DNA of 64,000 bases from CAYVIB01 sp964451365 (GTDB lineage Bacteria > Pseudomonadota > Gammaproteobacteria > Pseudomonadales > Cellvibrionaceae), in NCBI GenBank assembly GCA_964451365.1, contig CAYVIB010000009.1, positions 62,001-126,000 on the forward strand. The letters are read 5' to 3'. The notes under the pieces are model-generated. The model saw only the letters and a list, made by a program, of their open reading frames with translations, did no database searches and had not been told where the DNA came from. Below, piece after piece: positions 34,672-42,164 of this stretch. Every line of letters starts with the position of its first letter. The first letter of the stretch is position 1. A program made the translations under genes and the position numbers.

Positions 34672-35201
34672 ATAGCTTTTCGAGGATGAATACGTTTTCG
34701 GGTAAATTCCTGCGTTCGCTCGCTTTGTGCCTTCTACTGCCATTGGCAGGCTGTAAAAACACCACCGGCGAACCGAATTCAGTGGCGCTTGAAACGCTTT
34801 ACCAGCACGGTCAGTGCGGAGGAGAGAGGACGGCGAGTGCGATTTTGATCGACAATGCCGAAGCGCTGTCGGAGTGGTGGCAGGTTCTGGCGAGGATGAC
34901 CCTGCCGGCGCCGCAGCTGCCCGCTCCGCTCCGGCAAGTTGACTGGAGAGAACACAACATTGTCATCATTCAAGCAGGTTCACAGCCCAGTGCGGGTTAC
35001 GCGCTGAATCTGGCGGATAATACCGCCAATGTCGAGGAGCAAACACTGATTATTAATGTTCGCCTGGAAAAGCCGCCACGGGATGCCATGGTTGCGCAGG
35101 TAATCACCAGCCCCTGCATGGCCGTCGCGGCGGCCAAAGGCAGCTATAATGCGGTAAAAGTGAAGGACAGCGAAGGAAGCCTTTTCACCTCCAGCGAATA
35201 A
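34668..35201 (+). CDS. PrcB-like lipoprotein coupled to the S8 protease
   Basis: The 177-residue protein has a lipoprotein signal ending LPLAGC. After it, VDWREHNIVIIQAGSQPSAG followed by a YAL-type strand, and VRLEKPPRDAMVAQVITSP, match the PrcB C-terminal domain pattern (V-I-x-G-x-P-x-x-GY ... PP-x-x-x-x-x-Q). In Treponema denticola PrcB is a lipoprotein needed for assembly of the dentilisin protease complex. Here the ATG overlaps the stop of a subtilase gene by 4 bp, which supports a partner role. The partnership itself is inference. Confidence 0.75.
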   Translation: MNSFSRMNTFSGKFLRSLALCLLLPLAGCKNTTGEPNSVALETLYQHGQCGGERTASAILIDNAEALSEWWQVLARMTLPAPQLPAPLRQVDWREHNIVIIQAGSQPSAGYALNLADNTANVEEQTLIINVRLEKPPRDAMVAQVITSPCMAVAAAKGSYNAVKVKDSEGSLFTSSE

Positions 35202-35215
35202 GCTCCCCGGGAAAT

Positions 35216-35551
35216 TTATTTTTCCTCGCCCGATTCTTCGGAAACCGCATCATCCAGCAGTGTCTTCAACTCGCCTTTTTCATGCATTTCGGTGACGATG
35301 TCGCAACCGCCGATCAATTCACCATTTACCCACAACTGCGGGAACGTAGGCCAGTTGGCAAATTTAGGTAAATTGGCGCGAATATCCGGATTGGCCAGTA
35401 CGTCCACGTAGGCGAACCGTTTGCCGCAAGCCATCAGGGCCTGGGATGTGCGCATGGAAAACCCGCACTGGGGGGCGTTGGGAGAACCCTTCATGTACAA
35501 AATTACCGGGTTTTCCTCGATCTGCTTTTTAATGGTTTCCATTATATCCAC
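35216..35551 (-). CDS. grxD: Monothiol glutaredoxin GrxD
   Basis: The 111-residue CGFS glutaredoxin carries and delivers [2Fe-2S] clusters. It has IEENPVILYMKGSPNAPQCGFSMR with the active-site CGFS, then the TFPQLWVNGELIGGCDIV glutathione-binding region. An acidic tail (EESGEEK) ends it. An IscR-type site lies 41 bp upstream of the ATG. Confidence 0.94.
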   Translation of the reverse strand: MDIMETIKKQIEENPVILYMKGSPNAPQCGFSMRTSQALMACGKRFAYVDVLANPDIRANLPKFANWPTFPQLWVNGELIGGCDIVTEMHEKGELKTLLDDAVSEESGEEK

Positions 35552-35591
35552 AATATTACAACCTCACTTGTGATTGCTGGCATGCCTATTT

Positions 35592-35608
35592 CCGACTAAA
35601 TTAGTCGG
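35592..35608 (-). promoter_or_regulatory. IscR type 1-like operator upstream of grxD
   Basis: CCGACTAAATTAGTCGG is a perfect 17-bp palindrome. Its core YYGACTRWWWYAGTCRR agrees at every position with the type 1 IscR consensus; the outer ATAS/STAT parts are poorly matched. IscR with its [2Fe-2S] cluster represses Fe-S assembly genes through such sites, and grxD is a plausible target. On the plus strand it is followed by TTTTT and could also form a terminator hairpin. Confidence 0.65.
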
Positions 35609-35799
35609 TTTTTAAACGCGGCTATTGTAGCTCAGCTTGGCAGTGGTGAGAAGCCACGCCAGCGAGCCGTCATTAACCTGAAAATTAAACAAATCATCCC
35701 GATTCAAGCCGGTGATGCGCCCCGCATCAGGTTATTAGGGCCGGTTAATAATGATTCAGACAACCCGCCGGCCAATTCGGACCAGCCAGGGAGATAAAA

Positions 35800-35828
35800 T
35801 TTACATAATCCTGCTTTGTGCATAGAAT
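35800..35828 (+). promoter_or_regulatory. Probable argD promoter
   Basis: TTTACA (35800-35805) and TAGAAT (35823-35828) are 17 bp apart, close to the sigma-70 consensus. Transcription would begin near 35835, immediately before the hairpin at 35841. Confidence 0.5.
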
Positions 35829-35840
35829 AAGCCTTTGATT

Positions 35841-35870
35841 CAGGCAGCACTCGCTGCCTGTTTTGTTTTT
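35841..35870 (+). terminator. Terminator-like hairpin at the start of the argD leader
   Basis: CAGGCAGC-ACTC-GCTGCCTG is a perfect 8-bp stem followed by TTTTGTTTTT. It lies about 40 bp before the argD ATG. No plus-strand gene is seen upstream, so it is either an attenuator, a 5' stabilising hairpin, or the end of an unseen short transcript. Confidence 0.6.
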
Positions 35871-35906
35871 GGCATTTTGTTTTTTCTTTTTTTGAGATAG
35901 CGGAAC

Positions 35907-37073
35907 ATGTCGGTGTCAGCACTAATGAACACGTACGGATCAAGATCAACCACACTCATCAAAGGCGACGGCCCCTACCTCTGGGATGACCAGGGCAGGC
36001 GTTACCTCGACGCCTTGTCAGGTATCGCCGTCTGCGGTTTGGGCTATAACCATCCCGCCGTCACGAAGGCCATTTGCGAACAGGCGGAAAAGCTGATCCA
36101 TTGCTCCAACCTTTACAATATCGAACCGCAACAAAAGCTTGGCCAGGTATTGGTCGCAGTTTCCGGCATGGAGAAAGTTTTCTTCTCCAATTCCGGCGCG
36201 GAGGCCAACGAAGCCGCACTAAAAATCGCGCGCAAGTACGGCCAGGAAAAAGGTGTCGGCAAGCCGCACGTAATCACCACCGAACAAAGTTTTCACGGCC
36301 GAACCATGGCGACGCTGTCCGCCACCGGCAATCAAAAAGTCAAGGCCGGTTTTGCGCCGCTGGTGGAGGGATTTTCCCACGTCGCCTACAACGATATCGA
36401 TGCAATTAAAGAAGCCGCCAACGAGATGACCGTTGCCGTTATGGTGGAACCAATTCAGGGGGAAGGCGGTGTCAACGTTCCCGCCACCGATTATCTCAAC
36501 CGACTGCGTGAGCTTTGCGATCAGAACGGCTGGCTTTTAATTCTCGATGAAATTCAATCCGGCAACGGAAGGACAGGAAAATTCTTTGCCTATCAACATA
36601 ACGGTATTCTTCCTGATGTCGTTACCACGGCCAAGGGATTGGGCAACGGCGTGCCGATTGGCGCTTGCCTGGCGCGGGGAAAGGCCGCGGAGACCCTGCA
36701 GCCGGGAAATCACGGATCCACCTTTGGCGGTAATCCTCTGGCGTGCAACGCGGCGCTCGCCACGGTAAATACCCTGTTAACCGGCGATTTTATGGCAAAA
36801 GCAGCCGCGCTGGGAGAGCAAATGATGACCCACTGCAGGGAGCGGTTTTCCGGCAACCCGAAGGTTGCCGACGTGCGCGGCAAGGGCATGATGATCGGTA
36901 TCGAGCTGGCGCAGGAGTGCGGCGAACTGGTCGAGCGCGCAAAGGAAAAGAACCTGCTGTTGAATGTGACCTCGGGCAAGACAATCCGTCTGCTGCCTCC
37001 ACTGATTCTGACAGAGGAACAGGCGAATACCGTTATCGATACGGTAGTTGAACTAGTAAACGAATTTGAGTAA
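35907..37073 (+). CDS. argD: Acetylornithine aminotransferase
   Basis: ArgD converts N-acetylglutamate semialdehyde to N-acetylornithine with PLP. The 388-residue class III aminotransferase has FSNSGAEANEAALKIARKY, SFHGRTMATLSATG, and LILDEIQSGNGRTGKFFAYQ, then the PLP lysine in VTTAKGLGNGVPIGA. The length is typical of the anabolic enzyme. argF follows after 5 bp. Confidence 0.93.
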   Translation: MSVSALMNTYGSRSTTLIKGDGPYLWDDQGRRYLDALSGIAVCGLGYNHPAVTKAICEQAEKLIHCSNLYNIEPQQKLGQVLVAVSGMEKVFFSNSGAEANEAALKIARKYGQEKGVGKPHVITTEQSFHGRTMATLSATGNQKVKAGFAPLVEGFSHVAYNDIDAIKEAANEMTVAVMVEPIQGEGGVNVPATDYLNRLRELCDQNGWLLILDEIQSGNGRTGKFFAYQHNGILPDVVTTAKGLGNGVPIGACLARGKAAETLQPGNHGSTFGGNPLACNAALATVNTLLTGDFMAKAAALGEQMMTHCRERFSGNPKVADVRGKGMMIGIELAQECGELVERAKEKNLLLNVTSGKTIRLLPPLILTEEQANTVIDTVVELVNEFE

Positions 37074-37078
37074 TCGCC

Positions 37079-37987
37079 ATGGCGAAAAGACATTTTTTAA
37101 CTTTGCTGGATTTATCACCGGACGAGCTCAAAGCGATTGTCGAGCAGGCAATCCAACTGAAAGCCGACAGGTGCGCGGGGAAAATTGCCGAGCCATTTAA
37201 AAACAAAGTGCTGGGGATGATTTTCGAAAAATCCTCCACCCGCACCCGCGTTTCCTTTGAAGCGGGAATGGCGCAGTTGGGCGGCAGTGCCATCTTTCTC
37301 TCACCCAGGGACACCCAACTCGGGCGCGGCGAGCCGGTGCAGGATTCCGCGCGCGTGTTGTCGCGTATGGTGGATATGGTTATGGTACGCACCTTCGATC
37401 ACACCACGCTGGAAAAATTCGCCCATTTTTCCGCTGTGCCGGTGATTAACGCTTTAACCGACAGCTTTCACCCCTGCCAGTTACTGGCGGATATTCAAAC
37501 CTATGTCGAACACAGGGGAAGCCCCGAAGGAAAAACGGTTACCTGGATTGGTGACGGGAACAATATGTGCCATTCCTATATCAACGCCGCACGGCAGTGC
37601 AATTTTGAATTGCGCATCGCCTGCCCCGAAGGGTTTGAGCCAAATAGCGACCTGGTTAATGCCAATAAAAACCGGGTTCAGGTCATGCGCGATCCTGTTG
37701 CCGCCATCCGGAATTCGGACTGGGTCGTCACCGACGTCTGGGCCAGCATGGGCCAGGAGGACGAGCAAACGGAACGGCTGAACCGATTTTCCGGCTACCA
37801 GGTCAATCACGAACTCATGAGTTATGCGAAGAAGGATGCAGTGTTCATGCACTGCCTGCCCGCCCATCGGGGAGAGGAAGTGAGTGCGGAACTGATGGAA
37901 GACGAACTGCATACCGTCGTCTGGGACGAGGCTGAAAACCGCCTGCACGCACAAAAGGCATTAATGCTGTTTTTGGCCAACGGCTGA
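37079..37987 (+). CDS. argF: Ornithine carbamoyltransferase
   Basis: ArgF makes citrulline from ornithine and carbamoyl phosphate. The carbamoyl-phosphate motif IFEKSSTRTRVSFEAGM, the FHPCQLLADIQTY loop, the DGNNMCHSYINAA stretch, the DVWASMGQE ornithine site and HCLPAHRGEEV are all present. The 302-residue form is the short bacterial type found in pseudomonads. It is coupled to argD. Confidence 0.95.
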   Translation: MAKRHFLTLLDLSPDELKAIVEQAIQLKADRCAGKIAEPFKNKVLGMIFEKSSTRTRVSFEAGMAQLGGSAIFLSPRDTQLGRGEPVQDSARVLSRMVDMVMVRTFDHTTLEKFAHFSAVPVINALTDSFHPCQLLADIQTYVEHRGSPEGKTVTWIGDGNNMCHSYINAARQCNFELRIACPEGFEPNSDLVNANKNRVQVMRDPVAAIRNSDWVVTDVWASMGQEDEQTERLNRFSGYQVNHELMSYAKKDAVFMHCLPAHRGEEVSAELMEDELHTVVWDEAENRLHAQKALMLFLANG

Positions 37988-38037
37988 AAAAATCCCCGCC
38001 TTTAACAAAGCGTTAATTTTTGTGTCTTACTACTGTT

Positions 38038-38057
38038 GAGAGCCACGTGTGGCTCTC
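38038..38057 (+). terminator. Terminator hairpin after argF
   Basis: GAGAGCCAC and GTGGCTCTC form a perfect 9-bp stem with a two-base loop, about 50 bp beyond argF. The following GGTTTCATTC is only modestly T-rich. Confidence 0.6.
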
Positions 38058-38097
38058 GGTTTCATTCATTGGTGTAAGGCATATCAATTAAGCGTTC

Positions 38098-38874
38098 ATG
38101 AGCCACTACCTCCGTATAAATTGGTTGCCCGCCTTCCGCCTGTTCAGCCCGAAGGCCAATTCACCGTCTCCACTCACCGTAACAATCGCTCTCCCCGATA
38201 AATCGTCCGTGTCGTTTGTCGACAGGCACGACTTGTCCTTTTCGATTGATATTTCCGTACTCGCCGGTGGTTTTTGGTGGGAGGGCAGTAACGGCGTCAG
38301 GCGCGGCCTGGGAACATTGCGGGTGCCGCCCCTGCAACTGAATTCCCGCAAGCTGGACAGGCTTGTGCAAAATCTCGGGTCTGTCTATTTGCGGATCGGC
38401 GGTTCCGAAGCCGATAAAATTCATTACTTCGACGCTCCCCGGGATGAACCGGATAGCCTCGTACTGACCCGGCACATGTGGGACAGCCTGAATCAATTTG
38501 TCCAACGCAACAACCTGAAACTGGTTTTTACCGTAAAGTACGGTTTATTCAAATGGAAATTGCAGGGCGACTGGCACAGCAGCGAAATGGAAAAAACTTT
38601 TCGATTACAGTCGGGAAAATAATTATCCGTGGACGTTTGCGAGTTGGGAAATGAATTCAACGCTTACTGGGCGTTTTATGGTGTCCGCTCCCAGCCCGGC
38701 AGTCAAAACCTGGCCCGCGATTACACCACTTTTGCCCACTGAGTAATACGGTATTTCCCCCGCGTGCGAATTATGGGCCCCGGCAGCGCGTTCTGGCCCA
38801 AACTTGGAGAAAATATTAAACTCTCAGCATCAATTTTTGGCGGATTCGAGAGAAGCGCTAATAGCGCGTACTAA
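38098..38874 (+). pseudogene. Decayed GH79 (heparanase/beta-glucuronidase-like) gene
   Basis: One frame holds consecutive GH79 landmarks: LSFSIDISVLAGGFWW, LGSVYLRIGGSEADKIHYFD, LVFTVKYGLFKW, then ELGNEFNAYW with the acid/base Glu, and IMGPGSAFWPKLGE. It is cut by TAA at 38620-38622 (just before LSVDVCELGNE) and TGA at 38740-38742 (just before the VIRYFPRVRIMGPG segment). It ends at TAA 38872. There is no signal peptide and the second half of the barrel, with the nucleophile, is absent. The order of landmarks follows human heparanase closely, which makes the family call strong. It is a remnant of a glycan-degrading enzyme. Confidence 0.82.
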
Positions 38875-39130
38875 AACCGTCAAACCCTGTTAGCGGTTCT
38901 TCCCTGACCTCCACGGATTCCACCCGGGCTTTTTCCGGTCCCCGCCATAACCATTTTTCGAATTCGTCCAGGGCCGCTTCCGCTCCCGAAGCGATAACTT
39001 CAACCCGCCCGTCCGGAAGATTGCGCACCCATCCGGTTAAACCCAGTTCTCTCGCCCTTGATTCGGTACTGGCTCGATAATAAACGCCCTGCACGCGACC
39101 AGTTATCCAGAAGTGTTTTGATTTTTGCAT
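38858..39130 (-). CDS. acyP: Acylphosphatase
   Basis: The 90-residue enzyme hydrolyses acyl phosphates such as carbamoyl phosphate or 1,3-bisphosphoglycerate. The signature GRVQGVYYRASTESRARELG has the catalytic Arg, and LTGWVRNLPDGRVEV carries the catalytic Asn. The 3' end overlaps the tail of the GH79 remnant by 17 bp on the opposite strand. Confidence 0.93.
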   Translation of the reverse strand: MQKSKHFWITGRVQGVYYRASTESRARELGLTGWVRNLPDGRVEVIASGAEAALDEFEKWLWRGPEKARVESVEVREEPLTGFDGFSTRY

Positions 39131-39341
39131 ATCCTGTAACTCGCCACGTCGATATTTTTCACTCGAGGTTTTTGATAAGGTCGAACAGGTCGCTTCACAG
39201 AGGAAGTTGAACGGTTAACCATTATCCATAGTCTTCGAGTTTGTTAGCCTGTTAACACTAATTCCGACCAGGCAGTAACGGCTCCTGTTTTTTTGTGGGT
39301 TGCATCGAATTATATTCACAGCCAGCGGAACAAGCTGCGAC

Positions 39342-40106
39342 TCAAATATCCAGTTCCAACAGCACGGGACAATGGTCCGAGCCCATCACGTCACACAATA
39401 TATCCACTTCTTTTATATGATCCGTCAACGCCGGCGATACAAGAAAATAATCGATTCTCCAGCCGATATTTTTCTTTCTCGCGCCAGCACGAAAACTCCA
39501 CCAGGAGTACCTGATGGTATCGGGGTATTTAAAACGAAAAGTATCGACAAAACCGGCGGAATGAATATTATCCATACCGTCAATTTCCACCTGCATATAG
39601 CCGGCAGTCTTGTTGTAGTTGGCCTTGGGACGGGCGATATCAATTTCCCGGTGAGCCACGTTGAGATCGCCGCACACCACCACCGGCTTGTTCATTTCCA
39701 GTTTTTTCAGATATTGCAGGAAGTCCCTGTCCCAACCCTGGCGGTAATCCAGGCGCAGCAGTTCGCTGCCGGAGTTTGGCGTATAAACGGTAACAAGAAA
39801 AAATTTTTCGTATTCGGCGGCAATTACGCGCCCTTCATTGTCATGTTCGGCGATACCCATGTCACATTGCACGGACAGAGGCTCGGCTTTACTCAGGATA
39901 GCGGTACCGGAATAGCCTTTTTTCTCGGCCGAATTGCTGTAAACGTGATAGCCGTCGATGGAATTCACCGTTTCAACCACCTGGTCATCCTGGGCTTTGG
40001 TTTCCTGCAGGCACAACATATCCGGATTCATCTCCAACAGTATTTCGGCAAAACCTTTTTTCATCACCGAACGTATGCCGTTGACGTTCCAGGAAATCAT
40101 CTTCAT
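39342..40106 (-). CDS. xthA: Exodeoxyribonuclease III (AP endonuclease)
   Basis: The 254-residue enzyme repairs abasic sites. It starts MKMISWNVNGIRSVMKKGF and shows the metal ligand in LCLQETKAQ, the catalytic YTPNSGSELLRLDYR, CGDLNVAHREIDIARP, then the WRIDYFLVSPAL and GSDHCPVLLELD end. The sequence is closer to the Ape1/ExoA type than to E. coli Xth in its YSWWSFRAGARKKNIGWR segment. About 55 bp separate it from the esterase upstream on the same strand. Confidence 0.92.
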   Translation of the reverse strand: MKMISWNVNGIRSVMKKGFAEILLEMNPDMLCLQETKAQDDQVVETVNSIDGYHVYSNSAEKKGYSGTAILSKAEPLSVQCDMGIAEHDNEGRVIAAEYEKFFLVTVYTPNSGSELLRLDYRQGWDRDFLQYLKKLEMNKPVVVCGDLNVAHREIDIARPKANYNKTAGYMQVEIDGMDNIHSAGFVDTFRFKYPDTIRYSWWSFRAGARKKNIGWRIDYFLVSPALTDHIKEVDILCDVMGSDHCPVLLELDI

Positions 40107-40162
40107 ATTTTCACCCGTTTATCTTTAACTGAAATTCTGATTTGTGAAATAGCGGTAAAAAA

Positions 40163-41098
40163 TTATTTCTTATCGTCGGGCAGGGCATCCAAAAAGCCGT
40201 TCGCCTTTAGCCAAACGGCAAAATAGTCCGGCCAGTGCCTCGCCAGTTCAAGCTCTTCTCCCAGGCCGAAACCGTGGGGACCATTTTGAAGAATATGCAT
40301 TGACACCGGAATGTCGTTTGTTCTCAATGCGCGATAGAACAGCAAACTGTTTTCCACCGGCACGGCAACATCATTGCTCCCATGCACCAGAAAAACCAAA
40401 GGTGTACCGGAATTAACATTCAGTTCCGGCGAATTGAATTCGAGTTCCCGCCTTGTGGGCGACTCTCCCAATAAGGCTTTTTGTGAATTCCGGTGGGTCC
40501 ACGGCGGTTTCATGGTAATAACCGGGTAAACCAGCCCAACAAAGTCCGGCTTGTGGTCTTCACCATCAAAACCATACTGCTTCAGGAAAGCGCGATTATT
40601 CCACTGCGTGGCAACCATCGCGGCCAGATGTCCTCCGGCGGAGAAGCCCAGCACACCGATCCTGTTTTTATCGACTCCCCACTCCTCCGCCCTGTCACGT
40701 ACCACCTGTATCGCCCGCAATCCGTCCAGCAGGGGCGCGGGATGACCAAATTCCTTCAACCGGTACTTCACTACAAAGGCGGTAATGCCCAGGGAATTTA
40801 ATTTTTTTGCCGTTCTTTCCCCTTCCTTAATGACAGCGAGCCGGTGGTAAGCGCCACCGGGAAAAACGACCACCGCCGGTTTGTCGGACTTGCGCGCATA
40901 TTTTCCACCGGGATGATAAATTGCCATTTCCGGCAGGCGCACATTGTATATACGCTCCTGCTCGTAACGCTCCTCGCCCCCCTCTTTCGCTTTTATCGGC
41001 ATTTTTCCCTGCCACAACGGGATTCTTTCCGCCTGTCCCAGGCAAATACTGCTGAAAGATGCCAGTACCAGAACGGCTACTCGAAAAACGGTTTTCAT
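40163..41098 (-). CDS. Secreted alpha/beta-hydrolase, acetylxylan-esterase-like
   Basis: The 311-residue protein has a signal peptide (MKTVFRVAVLVLASFSSICL), then an esterase domain. It contains VVVFPGGAYHRLA with the oxyanion-hole HGG-type turn, the nucleophile Ser in IGVLGFSAGGHLAAMVA, the Asp in VHGSNDVAVPVEN and the His in NGPHGFGLGEE. The pattern fits BD-FAE/acetylxylan esterase-like enzymes acting on decorated polysaccharides. The ATG at 41098 starts the signal peptide directly; a longer frame adds only MERI. Substrate is inferred. Confidence 0.82.
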   Translation of the reverse strand: MKTVFRVAVLVLASFSSICLGQAERIPLWQGKMPIKAKEGGEERYEQERIYNVRLPEMAIYHPGGKYARKSDKPAVVVFPGGAYHRLAVIKEGERTAKKLNSLGITAFVVKYRLKEFGHPAPLLDGLRAIQVVRDRAEEWGVDKNRIGVLGFSAGGHLAAMVATQWNNRAFLKQYGFDGEDHKPDFVGLVYPVITMKPPWTHRNSQKALLGESPTRRELEFNSPELNVNSGTPLVFLVHGSNDVAVPVENSLLFYRALRTNDIPVSMHILQNGPHGFGLGEELELARHWPDYFAVWLKANGFLDALPDDKK

Positions 41099-41218
41099 TA
41101 TTCTTTCCAAAACAAGGTTCTTCCACAGCCTGTCAGTGGAATTTCAAAAATGGACCGGATATGGACCGAATGATAAAGGCAAAACGCAAATTTTCATATT
41201 GCAGGTTTGCCTTGGTGG

Positions 41219-41749
41219 TCACGCCTGTTGCTGGCCTTCACTTTTCTTGCTGACGCCTTCAGCTTTCGCCCTGGAGCGGGTCTTTGCCTTGGCTTTTCGC
41301 TTTCGCGCAAGCTTTCGCTCGGCCTTTGCGGTTTCTTCCGCTTTGACCTTTTTTTCCCACTCTTTTTCAAACGCGGCCAGAGCCTTGGCGCGCGCGGCGA
41401 GTTTCCTGTCGAAGGGTTTGGCGGATTTCAGTTTGCCCTCGGCGGTGGACATGATCTCCTTCGCCTCCTTCAGTGAATCCGCCAACAGCGATGCCGCGGC
41501 CCTGGCTTTCTTCAACTGGTTGGTCGCAGCGGCGGTACTCGATTTTTTGGCCGACGCGGCCGCTTTGGCAGATTGTTTGCGAGCTTTTTCCAACTGGCTT
41601 TGCAGCGATTTCACTTTCTTTTTGGCCTGGACAAACTCTTTTTCGTGCCTGGCCAGGTAATTATCGCGGGCTTTGCCGATTTTGGCTTGAATTGAGTGGA
41701 ATTGCGTTTCCAGCTCTTCCAGGACATGGGTGAATTTATTGTTAGACAT
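41219..41749 (-). CDS. AlgP-like Lys/Ala-rich coiled-coil protein
   Basis: The 176-residue protein is almost entirely helical. A first part, HVLEELETQFHSIQAKIGKA, leads into Ala/Lys/Ser-rich heptads (KSLQSQLEKARKQSAKAAAS). The C-terminus is strongly basic (ERKLARKRKAKAKTRSRAKA), resembling histone H1-like AlgP proteins of pseudomonads, which bind DNA. The ATG at 41749 has a GGAGAACC ribosome site. Low complexity makes the homology uncertain. Confidence 0.65.
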   Translation of the reverse strand: MSNNKFTHVLEELETQFHSIQAKIGKARDNYLARHEKEFVQAKKKVKSLQSQLEKARKQSAKAAASAKKSSTAAATNQLKKARAAASLLADSLKEAKEIMSTAEGKLKSAKPFDRKLAARAKALAAFEKEWEKKVKAEETAKAERKLARKRKAKAKTRSRAKAEGVSKKSEGQQQA

Positions 41750-41938
41750 GGTGGTTCTCCAATGCAATGGAAAGACGAACATAAAAACAATACCCGACAT
41801 CAATATACAAGACCGGGAGCAAGTTGGCATCCCCGGTCAAGCCCCGTTTCGCCGGCAAGGTCGAAACTCCGCGCCTCGCGGTGGTCCAAAACACCAGTGA
41901 CGGGGCACAAGAGGTCGCCGGGGAATATGGCCACGGGG

Positions 41939-42142
41939 GAATGGCACTTCCTTAAGCGAAAAATCTTTTTATGTAGGTGCCACCGAACGGTTCGCCTGCC
42001 GGAGCCCCTTCGGAAACACGCCGTAAATCCATCGTGGAGGCTCTACGGGCAACATCCATGTTGCCGAAGGTTTCTGAAGGAGCTCCGGCAGGCGAACTTA
42101 CCACGCAATTTTAAGCAAAACCGGCTTGAGGAAGTGCCATTC
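41939..42142. repeat. Large nested palindromic intergenic element (MITE/REP-like)
   Basis: The outer arms GAATGGCACTTCCT (41939-41952) and AGGAAGTGCCATTC (42129-42142) are perfect inverted repeats. Inside, 41990-42017 and 42070-42097 pair over 26 of 28 positions (GTTCGCCTGCCGG... with ...CCGGCAGGCGAAC). The centre has two more stems, CCGTA...TACGG and GGCAACAT-CC-ATGTTGCC. The whole 204 bp could fold as one cruciform, and the right end runs to 23 bp before the ABC gene start. There is no transposase frame. Confidence 0.8.
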
Positions 42143-42164
42143 TGGCCAGGGGGAACTGACTATC

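Larger units (their letters stand above)
35552..35906. other. Divergent regulatory region grxD-argD
   Basis: The 355 bp contain an IscR-type palindrome for grxD, and on the argD side a promoter and a strong hairpin (both listed separately). The remaining middle part shows no coding frame that I would support. Confidence 0.6.

Noticed and set aside
35592..35613. The palindrome with T-run read as a plus-strand terminator
   Set aside because: No plus-strand gene precedes it, whereas the match to the IscR core and the position before grxD fit an operator. The terminator reading is kept only as an alternative.
35704..35955. 83-codon minus-strand frame upstream of argD
   Set aside because: It overlaps the argD promoter and start and has no recognisable content.
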